From: Oribacterium sp. WCC10
GTDB taxonomy: Bacteria > Bacillota > Clostridia > Lachnospirales > Lachnospiraceae
Length of the DNA stretch: 64,000 bases
Reading direction: 5' to 3'
NCBI RefSeq assembly: GCF_900113415.1
Contig: NZ_FOPH01000004.1
Span: 1-64,000 of the forward strand
Shown: positions 35,525-44,293 of the stretch, piece by piece
Numbering within the stretch: position 1 is the first letter of the stretch
Layout: each line of letters starts with the position of its first letter
The notes under the pieces: model-generated
Seen by the model: the letters and a program-made list of their open reading frames with translations, nothing else
Told to the model about the DNA's origin: nothing
Databases searched by the model: none
Made by a program: the position numbers and the translations under genes

Positions 35525-36376
35525 TTATCCAAGAAGTGACAGTACACCCTGAGGCCTCTGGTTAGCCTGTGCAAGCATAGACTGTGCTGCCTGATTGAGT
35601 ATATTGTTCTTTGTGTAAGCTGAGATTTCCTTAGCCATATCAGTATCACGGATTCTTGACTCAGCAGATGTTGTGTTCTCATTGTTAACCTTAAGGTTAT
35701 TGATGGTATGCTCAAGTCTGTTCTGCTTAGCTCCGAGCTGTGCTCTGTAAGTAGATACCTGATTAACTGCCTTCTTGATAGACTCAATCGCTGAGTTAGC
35801 TGATGATACTGATGATACACTGATTGAACTGATCTTTAGCGAATTACCAAGTGTTGATGTCTGCATGGTTGAACCACGAAGTCTCAATGTTTCGCCGGAT
35901 GTTGCACCGATCTGGAACTGCTTGGTGTTCGTATTTGTAAGAAGCTTGATACCGTTATACTCTGTTGAAGATGCTATACGGTCGATCTCACTCTTAAGTT
36001 CATCAATCTCTGCCTGGATATTGTTTCTAGCTGTTGTACCTTCTTCTCCGAACGCATCGCCAGACGTAGCGTAAGTGCCGTTTGCTGCCTGTGTTGCAAG
36101 TGTTGTCATTCTTTCAAGCATTGCGTGAGTCTCTGTAAGAGCTCCTTCAGCTGTCTGAATGAGACCGATAGCGTCGTTTGCATTAGCCTCTGCCTGATCA
36201 AGGGCATTGATCTTGTTACGCATTGCCTCGGAAATTGCAAGACCTGCCGCATCGTCACCAGCCTTGTTGATCTTGTAACCTGATGACAGCTTCTCTAAGT
36301 TCTTATTGAGAGCTGAAGTGTTACCTGACATGTTTCTGTAAGAGTTGATTGCTGCTATGTTGTGCTGTATAACCAT
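35525..36376 (-). CDS. Flagellin (short, D0-D1 only), copy 1
   Basis: A 283-residue flagellin. The N-terminal MVIQHNIAAINSYRNMSGN with KLSSGYKINKAGDDAAGLAIS and the C-terminal ENTTSAESRIRDTDMAKEI with NILNQAAQSMLAQANQ are typical D0/D1 parts. The variable D2/D3 region is almost absent, which gives a short filament subunit exported through the flagellar type III system. It has its own sigma-28 promoter (36478-36504), a leader with a GGA-loop hairpin (36404-36417), an AGGAGG ribosome site and a terminator. Nearly identical to copy 3. Confidence 0.97.
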   Translation of the reverse strand: MVIQHNIAAINSYRNMSGNTSALNKNLEKLSSGYKINKAGDDAAGLAISEAMRNKINALDQAEANANDAIGLIQTAEGALTETHAMLERMTTLATQAANGTYATSGDAFGEEGTTARNNIQAEIDELKSEIDRIASSTEYNGIKLLTNTNTKQFQIGATSGETLRLRGSTMQTSTLGNSLKISSISVSSVSSANSAIESIKKAVNQVSTYRAQLGAKQNRLEHTINNLKVNNENTTSAESRIRDTDMAKEISAYTKNNILNQAAQSMLAQANQRPQGVLSLLG

Positions 36377-36403
36377 ATTTTCCTCCTATGCTTCGCCCCG
36401 TAA

Positions 36404-36417
36404 GAACATCCTTGTCC
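36404..36417 (-). promoter_or_regulatory. Putative CsrA-binding hairpin, flagellin copy 1 leader
   Basis: The RNA reads GGACAAGGAUGUUC: a 5-bp stem with loop AGGA. It contains ACAAGGAUGU, a full match to the core of the known CsrA consensus. It lies 27 nt before the ATG; a second GGA is in the ribosome site. Confidence 0.7.
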
Positions 36418-36477
36418 AAACCTATGCACATACCTGCAATTGAGCTTTTTTTATGGTATTTTTTGTTTCTATATATT

Positions 36478-36504
36478 TACTCGGCAATAATCCGAACTAT
36501 ATAA
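36478..36504 (-). promoter_or_regulatory. Sigma-28 promoter, flagellin copy 1
   Basis: On the minus strand TTAT (36501-36504), 15 nt, GCCGAGTA (36478-36485). It lies directly behind the stop of flagellin copy 2, with no strong terminator between, so copy 2 may also read into copy 1. Confidence 0.65.
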
Positions 36505-36522
36505 GCATATTTTTTAAAAAAT

Positions 36523-37380
36523 TTATCCCTGTAACAGTGACAATACTGCCTGAGGCTGCTGATTGGCCTGTGCAAGCATAGACTGTGCTGCCTGATTAAG
36601 TATATTGTTCTTGGTATAAGCTGAAATCTCCTTAGCCATATCAGTATCACGGATACGTGACTCAGCAGATGTTGTATTTTCATTGTTAACCTTAAGGTTA
36701 TTGATGGTATGCTCGAGTCTGTTCTGCTTGGCACCAAGCTGTGCTCTGTACGAAGAAACCTGATTTACCGCTTTCTTAATTGCATCTATAGCAGAGTTGG
36801 CTGCCGATACCGTCATGACGCTTATTGCGGAAATTCTAAGGTTGGAATTACCAAGTGCAGATACCTGCATGGTAGATCCTCTGAGTTTAAGTATCTCTCC
36901 GGATGTGGTACCAATTTGGAACTGCTTGGTGTTTCGATGAGTCAGAATCTTTATACCATTATATTCTGTTGAAGATGCGATACGATCAATCTCACTCTTA
37001 AGCTCATCGATTTCCGCCTGAATATTCAATCTTGCTGTGGTATCTCCATTACCATCATTATCAGCCGCTGTAGCATATGTACCGTTTGCAGCCTGTGTAG
37101 CAAGTGTTGTCATTCTCTCAAGCATCTGATGTGTTTCTGTAAGTGCTCCTTCAGCTGTCTGGATAAGACCTATAGCATCATTGGCATTGTCTTCTGCCTG
37201 ATTGAGAGCGTTGATCTTGTTTCTCATGGATTCAGAAATAGCAAGACCGGCTGCGTCGTCTCCTGCTCTGTTGATCTTAAATCCTGATGAAAGCTTCTCC
37301 AGATTCTTGTTTAGATTACCGGTGTTTTGTGACAGATTTCTGTAAGAATCGATTGCAGCGATGTTATGCTGTATAACCAT
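36523..37380 (-). CDS. Flagellin (short), copy 2
   Basis: A 285-residue flagellin with the same D0/D1 layout as its neighbours but more diverged, mainly in the middle (ATAADNDGNGDTTARLNI) and at the very end (QPQAVLSLLQG). It may be a minor or basal filament subunit, which is inference. It has its own sigma-28 promoter (37483-37509) and GGA-loop hairpin (37410-37423). AAGGAGG precedes the ATG. No clear terminator follows; only a weak T6A6 palindrome near 36508-36522. Confidence 0.97.
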   Translation of the reverse strand: MVIQHNIAAIDSYRNLSQNTGNLNKNLEKLSSGFKINRAGDDAAGLAISESMRNKINALNQAEDNANDAIGLIQTAEGALTETHQMLERMTTLATQAANGTYATAADNDGNGDTTARLNIQAEIDELKSEIDRIASSTEYNGIKILTHRNTKQFQIGTTSGEILKLRGSTMQVSALGNSNLRISAISVMTVSAANSAIDAIKKAVNQVSSYRAQLGAKQNRLEHTINNLKVNNENTTSAESRIRDTDMAKEISAYTKNNILNQAAQSMLAQANQQPQAVLSLLQG

Positions 37381-37409
37381 AAAATAACCTCCTTTGTTTC
37401 GGTTTAGCA

Positions 37410-37423
37410 GAACATCCCTGTCC
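37410..37423 (-). promoter_or_regulatory. Putative CsrA-binding hairpin, flagellin copy 2 leader
   Basis: The RNA reads GGACAGGGAUGUUC: a 5-bp stem with loop GGGA, containing ACAGGGAUGU. It lies 29 nt before the ATG. Confidence 0.7.
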
Positions 37424-37482
37424 CAATATTTAATCCTTTAAAAATTTTACCGTTTATTATAAACTTCGTTCCTTCCATTATT

Positions 37483-37509
37483 TTTTCGACCAAATCAATC
37501 TGAATATAA
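37483..37509 (-). promoter_or_regulatory. Sigma-28 promoter, flagellin copy 2
   Basis: On the minus strand TTAT (37506-37509), 15 nt, GTCGAAAA (37483-37490). The -10 is the weakest of the three flagellin promoters. Confidence 0.55.
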
Positions 37510-37657
37510 GTATTTTCACCTTCAGGAAAAGGAAAAATAATACCACCACAAAAACTCAGAACTACTGACATTCCACACTAAGTACTCCATATTCTTGCAC
37601 AAGTGAAATATCCGCCCGTATAAACATGACGTAGATATAAATACTTAAGCATCAAAA

Positions 37658-37681
37658 AAGGAAGAGCCGAAGCTCTTCCTT
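37658..37681 (-). terminator. Terminator of flagellin copy 3
   Basis: A perfect 10-bp stem (37658-37667 with 37672-37681), loop CGAA, followed on the minus strand by six T. Confidence 0.85.
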
Positions 37682-37719
37682 TCCCAACAAATACAATTGA
37701 AGATAGCAATTCTCGATGC

Positions 37720-38574
37720 TTATCCAAGAAGTGACAATACACCCTGAGGTCTCTGGTTAGCCTGTGCAAGCATAGACTGTGCTGCCTGATTGAGTATATT
37801 GTTCTTTGTGTAAGCTGAGATTTCCTTAGCCATATCAGTGTCACGGATTCTTGACTCAGCAGATGTTGTGTTCTCATTGTTAACCTTAAGGTTATTGATG
37901 GTATGCTCAAGTCTGTTCTGCTTAGCTCCGAGCTGTGCTCTGTAAGTAGATACCTGATTAACCGCCTTCTTGATAGACTCGATCGCTGAATTAGCTGATG
38001 AAACTGATGATACACTGATAGCACTAATCTTAACAGTAGAATTACCAAGTGTTGATGTCTGCATGGTTGAACCACGAAGCTTCAATGTTTCGCCGGATGT
38101 TGCACCGATCTGGAACTGCTTTGTGTTCTGATTTGTAAGAATCTTGATACCGTTATACTCTGTTGAAGATGCTATACGGTCGATCTCACTCTTAAGCTCA
38201 TCAATCTCTGCCTGAATATTGTTTCTAGCTGTTGTGCCTTCTTCTCCGAATGCATCGCCGGTTGTAGCATAAGTGCCGTTTGCAGCCTGTGTTGCAAGTG
38301 TTGTCATTCTCTCAAGCATCGCATGAGTCTCTGTAAGAGCTCCTTCAGCTGTCTGGATAAGACCAATGGCGTCGTTTGCGTTAGCCTCTGCCTGATCAAG
38401 GGCATTGATCTTGTTACGCATTGCCTCGGAAATTGCAAGACCTGCTGCATCATCTCCTGCCTTGTTGATCTTGTAACCTGATGACAGCTTCTCTAAGTTC
38501 TTATTGAGAGCTGTAGTGTTGCCTGACATGTTTCTGTAAGAGTTGATTGCTGCTATGTTGTGCTGTATAACCAT
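37720..38574 (-). CDS. Flagellin (short), copy 3
   Basis: A 284-residue flagellin almost identical to copy 1. The few differences cluster near residues 100-105 and 150-185 (for example ILTNQN against LLTNTN, and TVKISAIS against SLKISSIS). The last third is nearly identical even at DNA level, which suggests gene conversion. It carries its own sigma-28 promoter (38675-38701), leader hairpin (38602-38615), AGGAGG site and terminator, so it is a complete single-gene unit. Confidence 0.97.
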   Translation of the reverse strand: MVIQHNIAAINSYRNMSGNTTALNKNLEKLSSGYKINKAGDDAAGLAISEAMRNKINALDQAEANANDAIGLIQTAEGALTETHAMLERMTTLATQAANGTYATTGDAFGEEGTTARNNIQAEIDELKSEIDRIASSTEYNGIKILTNQNTKQFQIGATSGETLKLRGSTMQTSTLGNSTVKISAISVSSVSSANSAIESIKKAVNQVSTYRAQLGAKQNRLEHTINNLKVNNENTTSAESRIRDTDMAKEISAYTKNNILNQAAQSMLAQANQRPQGVLSLLG

Positions 38575-38601
38575 AAATTCCTCCTATTTCGGCCCGTGTA
38601 A

Positions 38602-38615
38602 GAACTTCCCTGTCC
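38602..38615 (-). promoter_or_regulatory. Putative CsrA-binding hairpin, flagellin copy 3 leader
   Basis: The RNA reads GGACAGGGAAGUUC. GGAC pairs with GUUC (one G-U pair), and the loop holds AGGGAA. It lies 27 nt before the ATG. Confidence 0.65.
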
Positions 38616-38674
38616 AAACCGGTACTCAGTGATACTGAGCGCCAAGCCTTTTATTATGATTTGTTTCACTTATA

Positions 38675-38701
38675 TTATCGCACGTATTCTAAAAAATATA
38701 A
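38675..38701 (-). promoter_or_regulatory. Sigma-28 promoter, flagellin copy 3
   Basis: On the minus strand TTAT (38698-38701), 15 nt, TGCGATAA (38675-38682). Confidence 0.6.
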
Positions 38702-38849
38702 ATAGTTTTCATAATAAAATATATTTTTATTGTAACGCAAAATCTGCTTCGACATTATACGCATAATTTCCAATCTAAAACATCAATATTCTTGAAAATT
38801 CACGCCCAATACCTAAGCCTGTATGTAGTGCAAAATAAAAACTATTTCC

Positions 38850-40400
38850 TTATTTCATTTTCTTCTTTGGTTTTGCTCCCTTTCTTATCTCACCAAACAT
38901 TCTAAACGGTGATTCTTTCGTAAGTGTTTCCTTGATGATATTTTCTATTGATACCCTATAGCTTTGATCGCTTAAAGCCGGAATCTCTGGCAGAATCTCG
39001 ATCTGTCCCTCTGCCTCAAGACCGATATCCTTGTACTTCAGAACCACATCCCTGACATACCTGTATGAAGCATTGGCAGAGCGGCTTTCATTTTCTATCA
39101 AAACATCATTCATTTCCGATATAAATCTGGTTCTGATAGTTGTGTCAGACGCCTGCTTTTCCAGCTGCCTCATATTGGCTTTTGACGCATCATGTCCGGC
39201 GCGTCCGTACCCGAGATCTATCCAGCGGTACTGATCTATCAGAATCTTTGCGGATGAGTCAAACCCATAGTAAATGATCTGATCATCTCCGATCTCCACC
39301 AGAAGCCCTGACATTGCATCCGGTATCAGATTCATGATAAGGTTCGGATCATTAAAAGGAACCTTCAAAAGCATCATCTGGCCTTCTGTATAGTAGACAT
39401 TTATCACCGCATTCAGAAACTCATTGATCTTCTGATCATCATATCTGAATCTCGCTTCTGAGATAGCGAGATCAAGGAGAACCTTGTTCTTTACCTCATC
39501 AGACATATCTCTCTTTCTTGCTATCTCCTCTATGCCTTTTGCATGCCTTAGGAACTGCGCATCAAGCATCTCTTCTCGCACATTCATCATGTGATTGATC
39601 ATAAATGCTACCTTTTGAACGACACTGGACACAGAATCATTTCGGATGGATACCGCGTGCATGGGCTTTTCTCCTGCAAGTCCTATACCTATGATTACCG
39701 CCTCAGGAGAAAGTTTTATATTGTTAAGTATGATTTCATCATTCCAGTACACCGCATGGTGATAGTTCTCACTCAGATCATAGAAATGAATATTTGAGAA
39801 CTTTCCGAAGTCATTCTTAAGCATTTGGGCAGCTTCAACATTATAGATATTATTGGCCGCCGTATAGATATCCACTCTCTTGTTCTGCTGCATATCACTG
39901 ATGAAGTCAGCCATAACATCATCTTTCTTATGCTGGTTTATGGCTTCTTCAAGCCGATCCAGATCTATCTCGATTGATGGACGGTTTCTGATATATGCAA
40001 CAAGCTCATATTCATTAACAGGTACGGTTATTCCCTCAGCACCGTTTCGTCTTGCTCTCTGAATATCCTGAACGAGCGTATTCATCATTGCAGACATCTC
40101 TCTTTGATCCGTCGGATTGTCAGCAACATCGCATACAGCTATAACAGTTCTTTTTTCATTAGCATCTGTTGCCTCAACAAGCAATTGCTTTTTTCTATCA
40201 TCTTTCCGGATGTGTATTCTGTCCTCCGGCTGAAGCTCCAGGATCTCTTCACCGGATATATCATAAAGTGACAATACCTGGTTATTATAGGAAAATCTTG
40301 CCACTTCCTCTTCTTTACTGCTTCCGTTAATGATCTTGGTAAACATACTCAATGGATGATCATCAGAAAACTGATCTAAAATGTCATTGAATTTGCCCAT
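38850..40400 (-). CDS. Unknown cytoplasmic protein of the late-flagellar operon
   Basis: A 516-residue soluble protein of no family I recognise. It is mixed alpha/beta with no signal peptide or membrane helix. A segment VLSLYDISGEEILELQPEDRIHI near the start looks like a small beta domain. The middle (residues 130-330) is helical, and the C-terminus is basic (GAKPKKKMK). It is the last gene of the leftward operon that starts at 47439, 20 bases after the transferase at 40421. A flagellum-linked role is suggested only by this position. Confidence 0.6.
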   Translation of the reverse strand: MGKFNDILDQFSDDHPLSMFTKIINGSSKEEEVARFSYNNQVLSLYDISGEEILELQPEDRIHIRKDDRKKQLLVEATDANEKRTVIAVCDVADNPTDQREMSAMMNTLVQDIQRARRNGAEGITVPVNEYELVAYIRNRPSIEIDLDRLEEAINQHKKDDVMADFISDMQQNKRVDIYTAANNIYNVEAAQMLKNDFGKFSNIHFYDLSENYHHAVYWNDEIILNNIKLSPEAVIIGIGLAGEKPMHAVSIRNDSVSSVVQKVAFMINHMMNVREEMLDAQFLRHAKGIEEIARKRDMSDEVKNKVLLDLAISEARFRYDDQKINEFLNAVINVYYTEGQMMLLKVPFNDPNLIMNLIPDAMSGLLVEIGDDQIIYYGFDSSAKILIDQYRWIDLGYGRAGHDASKANMRQLEKQASDTTIRTRFISEMNDVLIENESRSANASYRYVRDVVLKYKDIGLEAEGQIEILPEIPALSDQSYRVSIENIIKETLTKESPFRMFGEIRKGAKPKKKMK

Positions 40401-40420
40401 ATATTCATCCCCTCATCTTC

Positions 40421-41539
40421 TCATAGAGACTTTAGTCTCTCCACAGCTTTACTATACCCCTCATCTGCAGCCATTTGATAATATTCTCGTGCCTTTTCGA
40501 TATTACCGGAAACCTCATACCATGTTCCCAGATTGTATGCCGCCTTAAATGATCCCGTACCTATCACTCCTTCGGGACGGCTTATCTCCCCTAAGCTTAA
40601 ACATTTAAGATAACTTTTCTCTATATATGGAAGAAGCTCCTGATTTTTTTTCGTATCTATAAGTATCAGCTTCATGTAGAAAAGTCCGGAAAAGAAATAA
40701 AAATCAGGATTTCTTGTGAAATCATACTGGACCTTCCCCATGACATCATGTGCTTCCTCCATGCTTTTTTCCGTACCAATATCATATAAAGTATACAGAT
40801 ACCTCATGATGCCATCTGACCAGTACTGTTCCTGTCTTATCTCCTTCTTGCCTGAATTACGAAAAAAGACCCTGAAGTAAGGAAGACTCTCTTCTTTTCT
40901 GTCAAGATTTCTGAGCGTCAATGCCATCTGGTAGTTATAGTACGGATAATCAGGATCCTGTTTCAGCGCTTCCTCAAGATACTGAAGATTACGTTCTCCT
41001 TTACCATGCTGCATATATCCGTCATGAAGAGCATATAGAGGCGACCGCTTATTAACCACCTTTGCATTAACCTGCTCATGTATACTTCCCCTATAGCGCA
41101 TACCAACAGGCAGAATACGTGCAATCTCGGTAATGCTTCTGTCTATCTCATCACCATTCGGATATGAATCCTCTCTAAGTATGGTTCCAAGCCATCTGAG
41201 TCCCGACTTGTCATACATATGGTCGATAAAGTCCCTGAGAGCCTTTGGATTACATTTTTCATCCTCTATAAGGTATTCATCAGCATCTAGTACCAGATTG
41301 ATATCAGCGTTCCAATCTCTTTCCGAATGTCCTAATGCAAAATTTCTGGCTTCTGAAAAATCATTCACCCATGGAAAGTCATATACTTTGGCATCAAATT
41401 TTTTGGCAATTTCCGGAGTCTTATCTGTTGATCCGCTGTCTGCTATGATGATGTTGTCAACAAAAGGACGAGCTGCAGTAAGGCACCTTTCCAGACACCT
41501 CTCTTCATTTTTAACTATCATTACCAGATTGACGATCAT
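40421..41539 (-). CDS. GT2 glycosyltransferase with TPR-like tail
   Basis: A 372-residue fourth member of the GT2-TPR group, more distant from the tandem trio. Seen are MIVKNEERCLERCL, IIADSGSTDKTPEIA and LVLDADEYLI in the catalytic domain, then TPR-like helices ending in AREYYQMAADEGYSKAVERL, a Sel1-like pattern. It starts 4 nt after the PilZ gene, inside the late-flagellar operon rather than in the island. Its position suggests it acts on a flagellar component. Confidence 0.85.
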   Translation of the reverse strand: MIVNLVMIVKNEERCLERCLTAARPFVDNIIIADSGSTDKTPEIAKKFDAKVYDFPWVNDFSEARNFALGHSERDWNADINLVLDADEYLIEDEKCNPKALRDFIDHMYDKSGLRWLGTILREDSYPNGDEIDRSITEIARILPVGMRYRGSIHEQVNAKVVNKRSPLYALHDGYMQHGKGERNLQYLEEALKQDPDYPYYNYQMALTLRNLDRKEESLPYFRVFFRNSGKKEIRQEQYWSDGIMRYLYTLYDIGTEKSMEEAHDVMGKVQYDFTRNPDFYFFSGLFYMKLILIDTKKNQELLPYIEKSYLKCLSLGEISRPEGVIGTGSFKAAYNLGTWYEVSGNIEKAREYYQMAADEGYSKAVERLKSL

Positions 41540-41543
41540 ACCC

Positions 41544-42176
41544 TTACCTACCCCCGTTATTTCTCAAACGCTGTTCACGTAATTCTCTGAAAACATAACC
41601 TCTGATAGCTGTCTCCGCTCCCTCTGTAAGATTCATAAACTGAAGTCCGTAACCGTTGGCACCGGAGTTTTCAAGCTTCCCCCACAGAACCTTTAATCTG
41701 AAAGGTCTCTCGGTATTCTTGAAAGTATAATGAAAAGTAAGCTCCTCACCTATGGTCAGGGACTCGGATGTCACCATGTAGATACCGCCGGCACTTAGAT
41801 TGATTATGGTTCCGAAAAATGGTCTTCTGTCTGCTGTTTCGGATGTAAACTGAACAGAAAGTGAAACATTGACTCTTATATCCTGCTGTCTCTGAACGAT
41901 CTCGATAACATCCTTTATCTCACATTCTCCCAGCCAGAACTCAGGCATAATGGGGAACCCGGGATTTTCATGAATCATAATATCGCATCTCGCTCTTATC
42001 AGTCCCTTTACACTGTCGTTAAAAGAAACTTCAGCGTTTTTCATCCACATATCCTTAAGGCCATTATCCTCCTTAAAGTACAGCGCCACATTGTTGTCCA
42101 GCCCTGTAACCACACGCACACGATATTCATCATTTTCAAACTTCACTATTCCATTATTGCAATCCTTAAGTATCAT
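41544..42176 (-). CDS. PilZ domain protein (YcgR/YpfA-like)
   Basis: A 210-residue soluble protein with an N-terminal YcgR-like beta domain (residues 1-95) and a C-terminal PilZ domain. The c-di-GMP contacts appear as RQQDIR and INLSAGGIY (the N-x-S-x-x-G motif). The arginine motif is RxxxxR rather than the usual RRxxxR, so binding strength is uncertain. Proteins of this type slow flagellar rotation or adjust motility when c-di-GMP is high. It lies 85 nt after the transglycosylase gene, in the late-flagellar operon. Confidence 0.8.
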   Translation of the reverse strand: MILKDCNNGIVKFENDEYRVRVVTGLDNNVALYFKEDNGLKDMWMKNAEVSFNDSVKGLIRARCDIMIHENPGFPIMPEFWLGECEIKDVIEIVQRQQDIRVNVSLSVQFTSETADRRPFFGTIINLSAGGIYMVTSESLTIGEELTFHYTFKNTERPFRLKVLWGKLENSGANGYGLQFMNLTEGAETAIRGYVFRELREQRLRNNGGR

Positions 42177-42261
42177 TTATAACCTCTGTAATTATTTCTT
42201 TTATGTCATTATCTCACATATCAATACAAACAGGCTATAAAATTAACCTGATAAATAATCG

Positions 42262-43080
42262 TTAATCAAAATCGCCGATACTGCTCGTTGTATTCATAAG
42301 CATCTGAAGCCTGAGTATCTCGATAAGACTTGCAAACATATCCTTATCTATCCTGTCGGAATTATCACTGTCAGAACTTAATTTTTCTGCAAGTATGGTT
42401 CCAAGTCCAAGCATTCCACTACCATAGGATGAGCCTCCAAGCCCAAGTGTGCCAAGAAGTGAACTAAGCTCACTTACAGGGCTTCCTTCTTCAATAAGGT
42501 TCTTGACCGTACTTACACTGTCACCTATTACAGAACTTATATCTATACTGCTGTTTTTTTCCAGATCACCCATTATATTCTTTACATAGTTCTGTGTCTC
42601 TTCGTACGGAGGAACGCCGCCATATTTTCTGACAGCTCCTGAACCGGCATTGTATGCAGCAAGGGCAAGTTTCAGATCACCGCCGAACTCTTTCAGATTC
42701 GACGCAAGAAGCTTTGCCCCTCCCATGATATTCTGTTCAGGATCAAAGGGATCGGTAACACCAAGACTTTTCGCCGTCGCCGGCATCAACTGCATGATAC
42801 CCATCGCACCTGCTTTTGAAACAGCTGTTGTTTTGAAATCCGACTCATACTTGGCAACTGTCTTCAGTATGTTTTCTGAAATCCCATAAGTTCTTGCTGC
42901 CTTTTGGAATATGGCTTCAAGACCGGAGGCCGTTGTGTTTGTGACGGTACTTGTACCCGCAGCCTTAACTCCTTCCAGAACATTTTTAAAAGTCTTTGCA
43001 TTTTGTGAGAGAACCACTGCATTGGCAGCTCTCCCCTTTCCTGTGTTGGTCATCTCAGTTATCGACTCTATAAGCGGCAT
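42262..43080 (-). CDS. Lytic transglycosylase (SLT) of the flagellar operon
   Basis: A 272-residue protein. Residues 55-175 form a soluble-lytic-transglycosylase domain with catalytic Glu79 (KTVAKYESDFK), GAMGIMQLMPATAKSLG and LALAAYNAGSGAV. No classical signal peptide is visible at the N-terminus, so export by the flagellar type III route, as for FlgJ-type enzymes, is plausible. The enzyme cleaves peptidoglycan glycan strands, probably to let the rod or hook pass. It is flanked by wall-repeat protein and PilZ genes. Confidence 0.85.
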   Translation of the reverse strand: MPLIESITEMTNTGKGRAANAVVLSQNAKTFKNVLEGVKAAGTSTVTNTTASGLEAIFQKAARTYGISENILKTVAKYESDFKTTAVSKAGAMGIMQLMPATAKSLGVTDPFDPEQNIMGGAKLLASNLKEFGGDLKLALAAYNAGSGAVRKYGGVPPYEETQNYVKNIMGDLEKNSSIDISSVIGDSVSTVKNLIEEGSPVSELSSLLGTLGLGGSSYGSGMLGLGTILAEKLSSDSDNSDRIDKDMFASLIEILRLQMLMNTTSSIGDFD

Positions 43081-43098
43081 ATCTATCCCCCTCTACTG

Positions 43099-44280
43099 CT
43101 ATCCCATCATGCGCCCATATTCATCAAGGTAATACAGCTTTCCTCCATCATACAGGAAACCTGTCTGCATCCGGCCACTACTGTTAAAGTAGTACCAGAA
43201 TCCGTTAATCTGCACCCATCCTGTTTTCATATTGCCGACTGCAGGATCAAGATAATATGTACTTCCGTCAGTATCAGTGAGAAATCCTGTAAGCATCTGT
43301 CCCTGATCGTTGAAGTAGTACCAGTTATCACCTATATACTGCCATCCCGTTGCAAGTCTTCCATAAGGATCATAATAAAACCATGAGCCTCCCGGATTGT
43401 ACCAGCCTGTAGTACTTGTCTTGTTGCTGCCGTAAATCGGTAATGTTCCCTGATTTGTAGTAGTGTTATATCCTATTGGCGTAACTCCCGGCAGTCCGGT
43501 TTTTGAATTGACAACATCCTCTTCCGAAGTCACATAGTTTCCTTCCTTCAGATACTTCTGCTCGTCAGATGTCATGGGGATGGCTTTAACTTCATAGTAA
43601 TATTTATCCTTTGTGTAGTCCTCTATCTTCTCTGAAAAATCCACAGTAGTTGTACGTACTTTCTTTGATGCAACTTCTTCATCATTTTTATAAAGCTTTA
43701 CTTCGTATCCGGGAGCATATTCAACTTCTTTCCATACAGCTTTCTTAAAGTTATAGTCCCAGCCGGCTGAAGATGTGTCACCAAGTACCATGCAAGGTAT
43801 ATAGTAGACTTTCAGCACCAGTGTTTCTCCATCTTTGATTCTTCCACAGTGAGAAAACTCAGCGCCGTCCAATGTAACAGCAGATCTGTTCCATGTACTT
43901 CCGAAATAATATCCTTCTTCCGCACTGAAATTCACGGTCACAAGCACTCTGTTTCCCGGTTTCCACTTTTCCGGATCCCTGGAATATGAGACTTCGTCTA
44001 CTGAGACATTTGACGTACTGACGGTTATAGTAGGTTCAAGCATCTCCCCGGAATCTCCGTAATTCTGTTCCACCTTGACAGAGAGCTTGTCGATAATGCT
44101 TCCATCAGCCTTTGCAGTATCCATATGGGTAAGAACAAACCAACCCACCAAAAGAAGAAGCATAAACAGTTTAGCAGCCCTGTTGGAACGCTTTGCATCT
44201 CTTTCAAGCTTTTCAAGATGCTCCTGTCTCTGTTCTCTTATACGATCTCTATATGATGTTCTATTCCTGTAATCAGCCAT
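43099..44280 (-). CDS. Membrane-anchored protein with choline-binding-type wall repeats
   Basis: A 393-residue protein with a charged cytoplasmic start and a membrane helix near residues 38-55. An extracellular middle domain follows, then four to five repeats of about 20 residues rich in Gly-Trp-Tyr (GWYNPGGSWFYYDPYGRLATG, broken here as GSWFYYDPYGR and NWYYFNDQGQ). Such repeats bind teichoic-acid choline or wall carbohydrate. ATG 44280 has GAGG seven bases upstream; GTG 44283 is the alternative. It shares the repeat type and the middle domain style with the next upstream gene. A wall-linked role in flagellar assembly is inferred from the operon. Confidence 0.75.
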   Translation of the reverse strand: MADYRNRTSYRDRIREQRQEHLEKLERDAKRSNRAAKLFMLLLLVGWFVLTHMDTAKADGSIIDKLSVKVEQNYGDSGEMLEPTITVSTSNVSVDEVSYSRDPEKWKPGNRVLVTVNFSAEEGYYFGSTWNRSAVTLDGAEFSHCGRIKDGETLVLKVYYIPCMVLGDTSSAGWDYNFKKAVWKEVEYAPGYEVKLYKNDEEVASKKVRTTTVDFSEKIEDYTKDKYYYEVKAIPMTSDEQKYLKEGNYVTSEEDVVNSKTGLPGVTPIGYNTTTNQGTLPIYGSNKTSTTGWYNPGGSWFYYDPYGRLATGWQYIGDNWYYFNDQGQMLTGFLTDTDGSTYYLDPAVGNMKTGWVQINGFWYYFNSSGRMQTGFLYDGGKLYYLDEYGRMMG

Positions 44281-44293
44281 CACAAGACCTCAC

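Noticed and set aside
35440-35820. Upstream extension of the transferase gene (127 codons)
   Set aside because: This part is another frame of the flagellin 3' end, lies across a strong terminator and has no ribosome site. The same odd frame recurs behind the other flagellins because their DNA is alike.
37578-38075. 165-codon open frame overlapping flagellin copy 3
   Set aside because: Same strand but wrong frame of flagellin, Ser/Arg/His-rich composition and no start signal.
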